In this document: positions 1 to 6,006 of the stretch, in pieces
Layout of the letters: the number at the start of each line of letters is the position of its first letter
Position numbering within the stretch: the stretch's first letter is position 1
Source: an uncultured Collinsella sp.
GTDB lineage: Bacteria; Actinomycetota; Coriobacteriia; Coriobacteriales; Coriobacteriaceae
Direction: 5' to 3'
Length of the DNA stretch: 64,000 bases
NCBI GenBank assembly: GCA_949288855.1
Contig: CASELS010000003.1
Coordinates: forward strand, 1-64,000
Program-made: the position numbers and the translations under genes
Notes under the pieces: generated by a model
The model's input: only the letters and a program-made list of their open reading frames with translations
Told to the model about the DNA's origin: nothing
The model's database searches: none

Positions 1-1604
1 CGCTTGAAGAGGTAATAGTCGTAGTCGCCGTCGATGACGGTCATCTTGCCGTCGCGAATGTCGATGACGCGGTTGGCGACAGAGCGGACGAGGTGCTCGT
101 CGTGGGAGATAAGCACGAGCGTGCCGGGGAAGTTTTTGAGCGCGTTCTCGAGCATGTCCACCGAGTCTATGTCAAGGTGGTTGGTGGGCTCGTCGAGGCA
201 AAGGAGCGCCTCGGGCGCTACGAGCATCTTGGCGAGTGCCAAGCGCGCCTTCTCGCCGCCGGAAAGCACGCCTACGCGCTTATCCACGTCCTCACCGGAG
301 AAGAGGAAGGCGCCGAGGAGGCTTCGCTGCTGCGGTACCGTCCAGGTGGGGGCTACCGAGTCGATCTCCTGCAGAACCGTGTTGGACTCCTTTAGGCCCT
401 CCAGCTGATGCTGGGCGTAGTAGGCAACGCCCACGTTCACACCGAGCTCGCGCGTGCCTGCGCTTGGGGCCTCGATGCCTGCGAGCATCTTCATGAGGGT
501 CGACTTGCCGGCACCGTTGGGACCTACGAGCGCCACATGGTCGCCGCGGTAGAGCGTGAGGTCAAGCCCGCTGTAGATGTGCTTGTCGCCGTAGGACTTT
601 GACACGCCCTCGAGCTTCACCACCATGTCGCCCGAGCGCGGCGGGTCGGGGAACTTGAAATCGACGTGCTTGTGGCCCTCGGGCAAGATCACGAGCTCGC
701 TCTTGATCTGTTCGATGCGGCGCATACGCTCCTGCGCCTGCGCGGCCTTAGTGGGCTTGTAGCGGAACTTGTCCACAAAGACCTGCATGTGCGCGATCTC
801 GCGCTCCTGCGCGGCGCGCTTGGCGCGCATCTGCTCGAGGTTGTCCTCGCGCTGCTTCAGGTAGGAGCTGTAGTTGCCGGTGTAGGTGGTGATACGGCGG
901 TTCTCGATGGCTGCCACATGGTCCACGCATGCATCCATAAACGCGCGGTCGTGGGATACGATCAGGACGGCGCCCTCGTAGGAGGCGATAAAGCCGCGCA
1001 GCCACTGTACGCTCTCGAGGTCGAGGTGGTTGGTGGGCTCGTCCAGAAGGAGGACGTCCGGGTGGCGCAGGAAGAGCTTGGCGAGTGCGATGCGCATCTG
1101 CCAGCCGCCGGAGAACTCGGCGCAGAGCTTCCCAAAGTCCTCAACGGGAAAGCCCAAGCCCGCCAGAATCTGGCGCGCGTTGCTCTCGAGCTCGTAGCCG
1201 CCCAGGCGCTCGAAGCGGTCGAGAACCTGGCCGTACTCGTTCAGGAGCGTCTGCGGCACATCGCCCGTCTCCCCCGCCTCGGCAATCTTCTGCTGGAGGT
1301 GCTCGGCGCGCTCACCGAGCTCGCGGATCTCGTGCGCCGAGGCCACGACCTCGTCGATAACGGGAACGTCTGAGGCAAGCTGGGTCTCCTGCTCGAGGTA
1401 GCCCACGTTCACGCCCTTGGCAAAGGTGATGGTGCCTGCATCCGGTGCGTCTTGGCCCATGATGATCTTGAGGAGCGTGGTCTTGCCGGCGCCATTGGGG
1501 CCGACGAGGGCGTAGCGGTCACGTGGATTGATCTGAAAGGACGCTCCCGAGAACAGGACGCGCGCCCCAAAGCTCTTCTCTACCTTCTCGACGGAAAGGA
1601 TCAT
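1..1604 (-). CDS. ABC-F family ATPase, 3' end outside the window
   Basis: A duplicated ABC ATPase without membrane segments, typical of ABC-F proteins that act at the ribosomal E site (translation factors or antibiotic-resistance proteins). The ATG at 1604 begins [13 protein letters not shown]. The first Walker A (GPNGAGKTT) lies near residue 35, followed by a signature (SGGWQ) and a Walker B with [12 protein letters not shown] charged linker follows, then a second Walker A (GPNGAGKST), a second signature (LSGGEKAR) and [10 protein letters not shown]. The 534 visible codons reach the usual end of the second ATPase domain, so only a short C-terminal piece is missing. The gene lies downstream of tRNA-Val and its terminator. 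Which ABC-F subfamily it belongs to cannot be decided here. Confidence 0.93.
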   Translation of the reverse strand, partial: MILSVEKVEKSFGARVLFSGASFQINPRDRYALVGPNGAGKTTLLKIIMGQDAPDAGTITFAKGVNVGYLEQETQLASDVPVIDEVVASAHEIRELGERAEHLQQKIAEAGETGDVPQTLLNEYGQVLDRFERLGGYELESNARQILAGLGFPVEDFGKLCAEFSGGWQMRIALAKLFLRHPDVLLLDEPTNHLDLESVQWLRGFIASYEGAVLIVSHDRAFMDACVDHVAAIENRRITTYTGNYSSYLKQREDNLEQMRAKRAAQEREIAHMQVFVDKFRYKPTKAAQAQERMRRIEQIKSELVILPEGHKHVDFKFPDPPRSGDMVVKLEGVSKSYGDKHIYSGLDLTLYRGDHVALVGPNGAGKSTLMKMLAGIEAPSAGTRELGVNVGVAYYAQHQLEGLKESNTVLQEIDSVAPTWTVPQQRSLLGAFLFSGEDVDKRVGVLSGGEKARLALAKMLVAPEALLCLDEPTNHLDIDSVDMLENALKNFPGTLVLISHDEHLVRSVANRVIDIRDGKMTVIDGDYDYYLFK

Positions 1605-1632
1605 GGTTACCTACCTGCCTGCTCAACGTCTC

Positions 1633-1646
1633 AGCAACCGGTTGCT
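1633..1646. repeat. 14-bp perfect palindrome upstream of the ABC-F gene
   Basis: AGCAACCGGTTGCT reads identically on both strands. It lies about 29 bases upstream of the ABC-F start and just beyond the tRNA-Val terminator. It could be an operator for the ABC-F gene or chance; no function is shown. Confidence 0.4.
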
Positions 1647-1649
1647 AGC

Positions 1650-1677
1650 AAAAGGGCCGAGGATCTCTCCCCGGCCC
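1650..1677 (-). terminator. Rho-independent terminator of tRNA-Val
   Basis: On the - strand GGGCCGGGG pairs with CCTCGGCCC (one G-U) around a 6-base loop and is followed by TTTT. It starts about 12 bases after the tRNA-Val 3' end. Confidence 0.8.
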
Positions 1678-1689
1678 CGTCAGATTCGA

Positions 1690-1764
1690 TGGTGGGCGTT
1701 ACAAGATTTGAACTTGTGACCCCTTCCGTGTGAAGGAAGTGCTCTACCCCTGAGCCAAACGCCC
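1690..1764 (-). tRNA. tRNA-Val(CAC)
   Basis: Full cloverleaf on the - strand: acceptor GGGCGTT/AACGCCC, D arm GCTC/GAGC, anticodon stem CTTCC/GGAAG with loop TTCACAC (anticodon CAC, reading GUG), T arm ACAAG/CTTGT with TTCAAAT, discriminator A. The CCA end is encoded. It has its own promoter and terminator, so it is probably a monocistronic unit. Confidence 0.95.
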
Positions 1765-1786
1765 ATCTGCCTCTTCGGCGTAAGCT

Positions 1787-1815
1787 ATCCTAGCATGACG
1801 CCCAACGGCTGCCAA
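1787..1815 (-). promoter_or_regulatory. Promoter of tRNA-Val
   Basis: On the - strand TTGGCA, a 17-base spacer and TAGGAT end 22 bases before the tRNA 5' end. Spacing is ideal; the -10 matches 4 of 6 consensus positions. Confidence 0.6.
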
Positions 1816-1915
1816 CCCCCAATGTGAATCTTTCCACAATGTGATGGTGTCGGATAGCCTGTCCTCGGTTTGGGGGCCCTGCACCGTTAGGCAAGCAGAG
1901 GGCCGAAAGCGGCGC

Positions 1916-3751
1916 CTACTGCCTGTGATGCTCACATGCGAGAGCGCGCCCGGCCAGTATCGCACCAACGCCAAGCGTGATCGCCGCTACAGCACCGAGC
2001 ATCGGAAGGATCGAGTCCCCCGTAGGAACGATGACCTCACTCGTATGGGCTTCGACGACAGAGAAGGTCGTCTTCGCAGTTCCAGTGGAAGATACGATTT
2101 CAAGCTCGTGGCTGCCGAGTTTCAGGGTCTCGAGGTAGCTCGCCTTCAGCGTCACGACGGTGCTGCCTTTGGTCACACGGTAATGCTTCGCAGCTACGGT
2201 CTCACCATCGAGGCGCACCTCGCGGAAATCTTCATACGCGGCGTTCGAGGTGACAGTAAGGTCCTTCGCGCTCCCCTTCTGCCACGTGACGTCGGCACCG
2301 GCGACGATCTTCGGCGAGAAGTCGGGGTCGACGCCGCCGCAGACAACGCAGTGCCCGCAATCGCCGTACTCATGGCCCGTCGCAGGAACGGTTTCGCCAG
2401 TTGCGATTATGTAGCCGCAGACGGAGCAGACCGTGTCGCCGGTGTAGCCCTCCCCGATGCAGGTGGCCTTCTTCTCGTTCTCGACGGTGCGCGTGTGCCC
2501 GGCGTAGTCAAGCCTGTCGCCGCAGGCCGCGCACGCGTGCCAGTGTCCGTCCGCGTCGCTCGACCAATCGCTGGAAGGTTTGTAGACGTGCGTGACTGTG
2601 AGGGTTGCGGGGTCGCTTATGACGGCGACGCCGTCTCCGGTCACAACACAACGGTACTGGTTGCCACTCATGTCCATTGTGGTTTTCCCAGTGGTATATT
2701 CAGCTGCGTTTGCGCTAGCAATAATTGTCCAGTTATTTCCGTTATCGGTGCTTTGCTGCCACTGATAGGACAATGGCTCGGTGCCGGCGGCTTCCACAGT
2801 AAAGGTGGCGGTTTTGCCCTCGATCACAGTTTTATCTGCGGGCTGGGTGATGATGGTGCACAGGCTGCCCAGCACCACTTCCCCGTCGGCGTTCAGACCA
2901 ATGCAACAGGCGTCATTGTCGGAGGAGAAGTAGTCCGCCGGGTTTTCGCCCGCCATATTGTTGCTCCATCCGCTGATGAAGCTGCGGGGGACATTTTCTG
3001 CGTTAATGCCAATGTGCGCGCTTTCGCCCAGCGGCCCGGCGATGTTGATTGTTTGCCATCCTAAATACAGGTTGTCAGCGGTATCAGCCTTTGTATTGTC
3101 TTGAATGATGGGATTACCGGACAGATAAAAGGTGCCGTATAGACACACCCCGCCGCCATAACCGTACTTCGCGCTGTCAGTGGCGTTGCCTGTGATGGAG
3201 CCGCCGGAAAGGGTGAAGGTGCCTTCCCTAACAATCACCCCTCCCCCTCCACCTGAGGTGGCCTTGTTGTTGTTGATACTGCCGCTCTCCATAGTGAATG
3301 TGCCGTCTTTGTCCACATACACTCCGCCGCCGGCGCTGGCGGTGTTGCCGGTGATGTTTCCGCCGGTCATGGTGAAGGTGCCGCCGTCGCCCACATATAC
3401 CCCGCCGCCGTGTATGCCAGCACCGCCGGTGAGAACGCCGCCGGTGGAGCAGTCGCACAGGGTAAGACTTGCGCCGCTGCCCACGGAAATGTGTTGCCCC
3501 TTCAGATCCAGCTCCTGGCCGTTGAGACAGAGGATCACCTCGCCACTGACGGTGATGGACTCGGTGCCGGTGTACTCTACATCGCCGGACAGATAGTAGC
3601 TGCCGCCGGATAGGGTGGTGGTACCAGCCGTCATCTCCGTCCAGCCGTTGCTGTGACTGTCGTGCTCTCCCGCCGCCAGCGCCGTGGCGGGGAGCGCGAC
3701 TAAACACAGCAGTGCCGCAACGAACACGGACGCAATCGTTCTTTTCAGCAT
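1916..3751 (-). CDS. Secreted surface protein, beta-helix repeats plus Ig-like and Cys-rich domains
   Basis: A 611-residue extracellular protein. Residues 1-27 are a signal peptide (LKR, hydrophobic core, PATALAA). Then comes a Gly/Thr/Ser-rich stretch with repeats such as GGGVYV and GTFTM.GG, typical of right-handed beta-helix adhesin-like proteins. An Ig-like domain with S.QWQ and YRCVV follows, then a Cys/His-rich part with several CxxC pairs, then a C-terminal hydrophobic helix and a short charged tail. VPTGD before that helix resembles a degenerate LPxTG sorting signal lacking one residue. The start is chosen because GGAGG lies six bases before this ATG; the ATG at 3757 directly abuts GGAGG. 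The N-terminal two thirds (about 2640-3751) are visibly less GC-rich than the C-terminal third. Function (adhesion or surface layer) is inferred. Confidence 0.75.
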   Translation of the reverse strand: MLKRTIASVFVAALLCLVALPATALAAGEHDSHSNGWTEMTAGTTTLSGGSYYLSGDVEYTGTESITVSGEVILCLNGQELDLKGQHISVGSGASLTLCDCSTGGVLTGGAGIHGGGVYVGDGGTFTMTGGNITGNTASAGGGVYVDKDGTFTMESGSINNNKATSGGGGGVIVREGTFTLSGGSITGNATDSAKYGYGGGVCLYGTFYLSGNPIIQDNTKADTADNLYLGWQTINIAGPLGESAHIGINAENVPRSFISGWSNNMAGENPADYFSSDNDACCIGLNADGEVVLGSLCTIITQPADKTVIEGKTATFTVEAAGTEPLSYQWQQSTDNGNNWTIIASANAAEYTTGKTTMDMSGNQYRCVVTGDGVAVISDPATLTVTHVYKPSSDWSSDADGHWHACAACGDRLDYAGHTRTVENEKKATCIGEGYTGDTVCSVCGYIIATGETVPATGHEYGDCGHCVVCGGVDPDFSPKIVAGADVTWQKGSAKDLTVTSNAAYEDFREVRLDGETVAAKHYRVTKGSTVVTLKASYLETLKLGSHELEIVSSTGTAKTTFSVVEAHTSEVIVPTGDSILPMLGAVAAITLGVGAILAGRALACEHHRQ

Positions 3752-3920
3752 CTTCATCCTCCACCCAGCGCATGAGCCGTCGACGCAACAGGTCTTGAAC
3801 CCATTGTTGAGGACGAGGTGCCCCCTTCCCCTACCCGACAGGAAGGGCAATATGGGGAGAACGGAGGTATGGCGAATGGAAATTAGCGCGCACATCTTGT
3901 CTGAGAGCCTGCAAACCTGC

Positions 3921-5129
3921 CTACGCCAACATGAATTGCGCGAGGTCTTTGCGGCTCGATACCCCGAGCTTGCGGAATGCGTTGGACAGGCACTCCTTCA
4001 CGCGGTTCACCGAGAAGCCCATGTGCTCGGCGATCTCGGCGTTCGACCAGTCGCGCGAGGCGAGCATGCAGACCGAGAACTCGGTGGTGGTGAGGTTGTC
4101 CGCCACGTCGTCGGCCGTAGAGGGGTTGTGGACGCGCCGCCAGCCGGCACTGAAACGGTACGTGATGTCGATCATGCGCTTGAAGTCGTCCGGCCACGTG
4201 GGCTTGATCGCGGCCTCGAGCATGCCGCCCAGAAGCCCGTGGTGCTCACCGAAGGGTTGGATGAGGCCGTCCGGTCGCGCGAGGTCCCAGGCGGCGAGGA
4301 CGTGCTTGCGCGCCTCGTCGGTGCGGCGGAGCGCCATGAGGCTCATGACGGCTGCGAGGTGGAGGTAGATGGCCGGTATGGGATAGAGTGCATCCGCCAT
4401 GGCAAAGGCGCCTAGTACGATGCCGTAACTCTGCTCGTAGGCGCTCTCGAGGTAGAGGCGGTGCGCCTTGAAGTAGCAGGCGAAAAGCCTGAGGCCGGGA
4501 GGCAGGAGCGGGAGCAGGTCGGGCGCTGATGGCGCGCGCTTAGGTGCTGGTAGGTGCAACAGCGCGCTTGCGGCGTGTCCGATGAAGGCCGCCATGACTG
4601 TTGCCTCAGGAGGCGTACCCCCCCCCAACTCGGAATTCAGACTGCCGAGGGCGCCATCGAGCGCGAAGCGGGCGTCGTTGATGCGACCGAGGGAAAGATT
4701 CGAGAACGCGCAAATGAGGCAGGCGGAAAGGCGTGCCTCGGCGTCGTCACTCTTGAGGAGCGGGGCGGCGAGGTCGCGTGCGCGCCCCGCGTCGCCGGTG
4801 AAGTAGGCGAGCTCGGCCTGCGCGACGGTGGCGCGTGCTCCCTTAGTGAGGGATTTTACGAACATCGCTGCCGTGCCAGGCGTGTACGCTGTGCTCATAA
4901 GCGGCATGAGGCACTGGAAGGAGAACGTTGGAAGGGGGCTAGGCGTTTGCAGTTCGGAGGCGTGTTCTCCCCTGCGCGAGTCATCGGGCTTGACCGCGCC
5001 CTCAGGGATGCGCCATGAGCCGAGGAGTTTCTCGGCACCCGCGATGCGTCTCTGCTTGCAGTAACGCTGCACGAGGCGCGTCGTCACGCCCCAACGGCGC
5101 GCCGCCTCCTCTGCCGTGATGTAGGGCAT
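3921..5129 (-). CDS. LuxR-type transcriptional regulator with a second N-terminal HTH
   Basis: A 402-residue protein with two DNA-binding modules. Residues 3-45 (YITAEEAARRWGVTTRLVQRY then RRI..AEK...WRIP) look like a MerR/excisionase-type helix-turn-helix. The last 57 residues form a LuxR/GerE HTH with NAEIAEHMGFSVNRVKECLS. The helical middle could be a TPR-like sensor region; no receiver or PAS signature is visible. Start: ATG at 5129 preceded by GAAGGGGAG. The gene lies 169 bases upstream of, and on the same strand as, the surface-protein gene, making it a candidate local regulator of it. A repeated CGAAC motif upstream suggests autoregulation. The combination of two unlike HTHs is unusual. 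Confidence 0.8.
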   Translation of the reverse strand: MPYITAEEAARRWGVTTRLVQRYCKQRRIAGAEKLLGSWRIPEGAVKPDDSRRGEHASELQTPSPLPTFSFQCLMPLMSTAYTPGTAAMFVKSLTKGARATVAQAELAYFTGDAGRARDLAAPLLKSDDAEARLSACLICAFSNLSLGRINDARFALDGALGSLNSELGGGTPPEATVMAAFIGHAASALLHLPAPKRAPSAPDLLPLLPPGLRLFACYFKAHRLYLESAYEQSYGIVLGAFAMADALYPIPAIYLHLAAVMSLMALRRTDEARKHVLAAWDLARPDGLIQPFGEHHGLLGGMLEAAIKPTWPDDFKRMIDITYRFSAGWRRVHNPSTADDVADNLTTTEFSVCMLASRDWSNAEIAEHMGFSVNRVKECLSNAFRKLGVSSRKDLAQFMLA

Positions 5130-5187
5130 GTGCTCCCCTTCTCTGCTACAAATTGGTCCGTATTGAAAAGGAGGATAGCAGAACGAA

Positions 5188-5207
5188 CTGTTCGGCAAAA
5201 CGAACAG
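5188..5207. promoter_or_regulatory. Inverted repeat, candidate operator of the LuxR-type gene
   Basis: CTGTTCG and CGAACAG form perfect 7-base arms around GCAAAA. A further CGAAC half-site at 5184-5188 creates an overlapping CGAAC-T-GTTCG palindrome at 5184-5194, giving three half-sites in 23 bp. It lies about 60-80 bases upstream of the regulator start, next to a weak -10-like TATCCT on the - strand. Confidence 0.5.
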
Positions 5208-5233
5208 AAAAAGGCCAGACATGAAGCCTGGCC
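5208..5233 (-). terminator. Terminator after the tRNA with CAT anticodon
   Basis: On the - strand GGCCAGGC pairs with GTCTGGCC (8 bp with one G-U) around TTCAT and is followed by TTTTT. It starts about 11 bases after the tRNA end. Confidence 0.85.
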
Positions 5234-5243
5234 TTAAGATGGT

Positions 5244-5319
5244 TGGTGGGCCCAGCAGGATTCGAACCTGCAACCCAGGGATTATGAGTCCCCTGCGCTA
5301 ACCGTTGCGCCATGAGCCC
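5244..5319 (-). tRNA. tRNA with CAT anticodon (Ile2 or elongator Met)
   Basis: Cloverleaf: acceptor GGGCTCA/TGGGCCC (one G-U), D arm GCGC/GCGC, anticodon stem GGGGA/TCCCT with loop CTCATAA, T arm GCAGG/CCTGC with TTCGAAT, discriminator A, encoded CCA. The CAT anticodon fits elongator tRNA-Met or the lysidine-modified tRNA-Ile2 that reads AUA. There is no mismatch at the end of the acceptor and no run of three G-C pairs in the anticodon stem as expected of initiator tRNA. Ile2 versus Met cannot be settled without a TilS-determinant comparison. Confidence 0.9.
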
Positions 5320-5326
5320 GAATAGT

Positions 5327-5354
5327 AAAACGCCCTCCGATTTCTCGGAGGGCG
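5327..5354 (-). terminator. Hairpin between tRNA-Ala copy 1 and the CAT tRNA
   Basis: On the - strand a perfect 10-bp stem (CGCCCTCCGA/TCGGAGGGCG) with a 4-base loop is followed by TTTTACT. It looks like a terminator for tRNA-Ala copy 1. However, the CAT tRNA starts only 7 bases after the TTTT, leaving no room for its own promoter, so it must be leaky or act as a processing site in a joint transcript. Confidence 0.65.
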
Positions 5355-5368
5355 GCGGTTCACTTGGG

Positions 5369-5441
5369 TGGAGACGAGGGGGATCGAACCCCTGACCTCT
5401 TGACTGCCAGTCAAGCGCTCTCCCAGCTGAGCTACGCCCCC
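5369..5441 (-). tRNA. tRNA-Ala(GGC), copy 1
   Basis: Acceptor GGGGGCG/CGTCTCC (two G-U pairs), D arm GCTC/GAGC, anticodon stem CTTGA/TCAAG with loop CTGGCAG (anticodon GGC), T arm AGGGG/CCCCT with TTCGATC, discriminator A. The next bases are CCC, so the CCA is not encoded. The gene is identical to the copy at 5846-5918; the exact repeat spans 83 bp (5363-5445 and 5840-5922). Confidence 0.95.
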
Positions 5442-5457
5442 AAGCGGTGCGGGAAAT

Positions 5458-5486
5458 ACTATACGGAAACGTCCCATTGATTGCAA
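5458..5486 (-). promoter_or_regulatory. Promoter of tRNA-Ala copy 1
   Basis: On the - strand TTGCAA, a 17-base spacer and TATAGT lie 16 bases upstream of the tRNA. The -10 neighbourhood (TATAGTATTTCC) is shared with copy 2, so the duplication includes the core promoter. Confidence 0.7.
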
Positions 5487-5804
5487 GCCCCAAAATGAAA
5501 GAATCCAGATTGCGCGCTTAAACCGGCGTGTCCCATGTGAGATTTTGTCTGAACTAGGAATCGAGATGTTTAGGAAGTTCAAGCTTACAAGCTGAGGTTT
5601 GCTTCTTATCGATGCCTGGCATAACCAAAATTGCAAGTATTCAATAATTCGTGAGACCTCTTCAGAGTATGCGTGCTGGTTACACTCGCTATTTCCTCGG
5701 CGTTTCGATTACTGATAGGTGCTTCTAGTCCGTTCCCGGAGTACAGATTATTGAATATCTGATATTCCGCAAAATGAATGCTGTCATCATAATAGCGCGC
5801 AAAC
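5464..5804. other. Gene-free AT-richer segment between the two tRNA-Ala genes
   Basis: About 340 bases, clearly less GC-rich than the surroundings, lie between the promoter of tRNA-Ala copy 1 and the terminator of copy 2. I see no credible gene: the only - strand reading frame over 60 codons (5606-5806) starts with TTG inside a terminator and has no ribosome binding site. The segment contains an 11-bp perfect inverted repeat, TATTCAATAAT at 5638-5648 and ATTATTGAATA at 5747-5757, bounding a 120-bp block. It may be a decayed element or a spacer left after the tRNA duplication. Confidence 0.6.
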
Positions 5805-5831
5805 AAAAAGGCCCCTGGTTACCCAGAGGCC
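5805..5831 (-). terminator. Terminator of tRNA-Ala copy 2
   Basis: On the - strand GGCCTCTGG pairs with CCAGGGGCC (9 bp with one T-G) around a 4-base loop and is followed by TTTTT. Confidence 0.85.
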
Positions 5832-5845
5832 TGAAAAATCTTGGG

Positions 5846-5918
5846 TGGAGACGAGGGGGATCGAACCCCTGACCTCTTGACTGCCAGTCAAGCGCTCTCC
5901 CAGCTGAGCTACGCCCCC
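5846..5918 (-). tRNA. tRNA-Ala(GGC), copy 2
   Basis: Sequence identical to copy 1 (5369-5441): anticodon GGC in loop CTGGCAG, no encoded CCA (followed by CCC). It has its own promoter at 5934-5962 and its own terminator, so it is an independent unit. Confidence 0.95.
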
Positions 5919-5933
5919 AAGCAACGAGGAAAT

Positions 5934-5962
5934 ACTATAGGCGATGTGCTCTTCTAGCGCAA
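5934..5962 (-). promoter_or_regulatory. Promoter of tRNA-Ala copy 2
   Basis: On the - strand TTGCGC, a 17-base spacer and TATAGT. A 14-bp perfect palindrome, TTCTTGCGCAAGAA, lies 18 bases further upstream at 5981-5994, between the proS stop and this promoter. It could be a weak terminator for proS or an operator. Confidence 0.6.
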
Positions 5963-6006
5963 GGGGTGAATTGTGGCAAATTCTTGCGCAAGAAGATGCC
6001 TCTTGT

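Noticed and set aside
1841-3064. A 407-codon open frame on the + strand
   Set aside because: Opposes the surface-protein gene, which has a clear signal peptide, repeats and binding site on the - strand.
1690-5129. Integrative element next to tRNA-Val
   Set aside because: No integrase, no duplicated tRNA 3' end, and the accessory genes lie on the 5' side of the tRNA, where site-specific integration is not expected.
5606-5806. Possible 66-residue protein in the tRNA-Ala spacer
   Set aside because: TTG start within the terminator region, no Shine-Dalgarno, no recognisable sequence features. It may be a relic at most.
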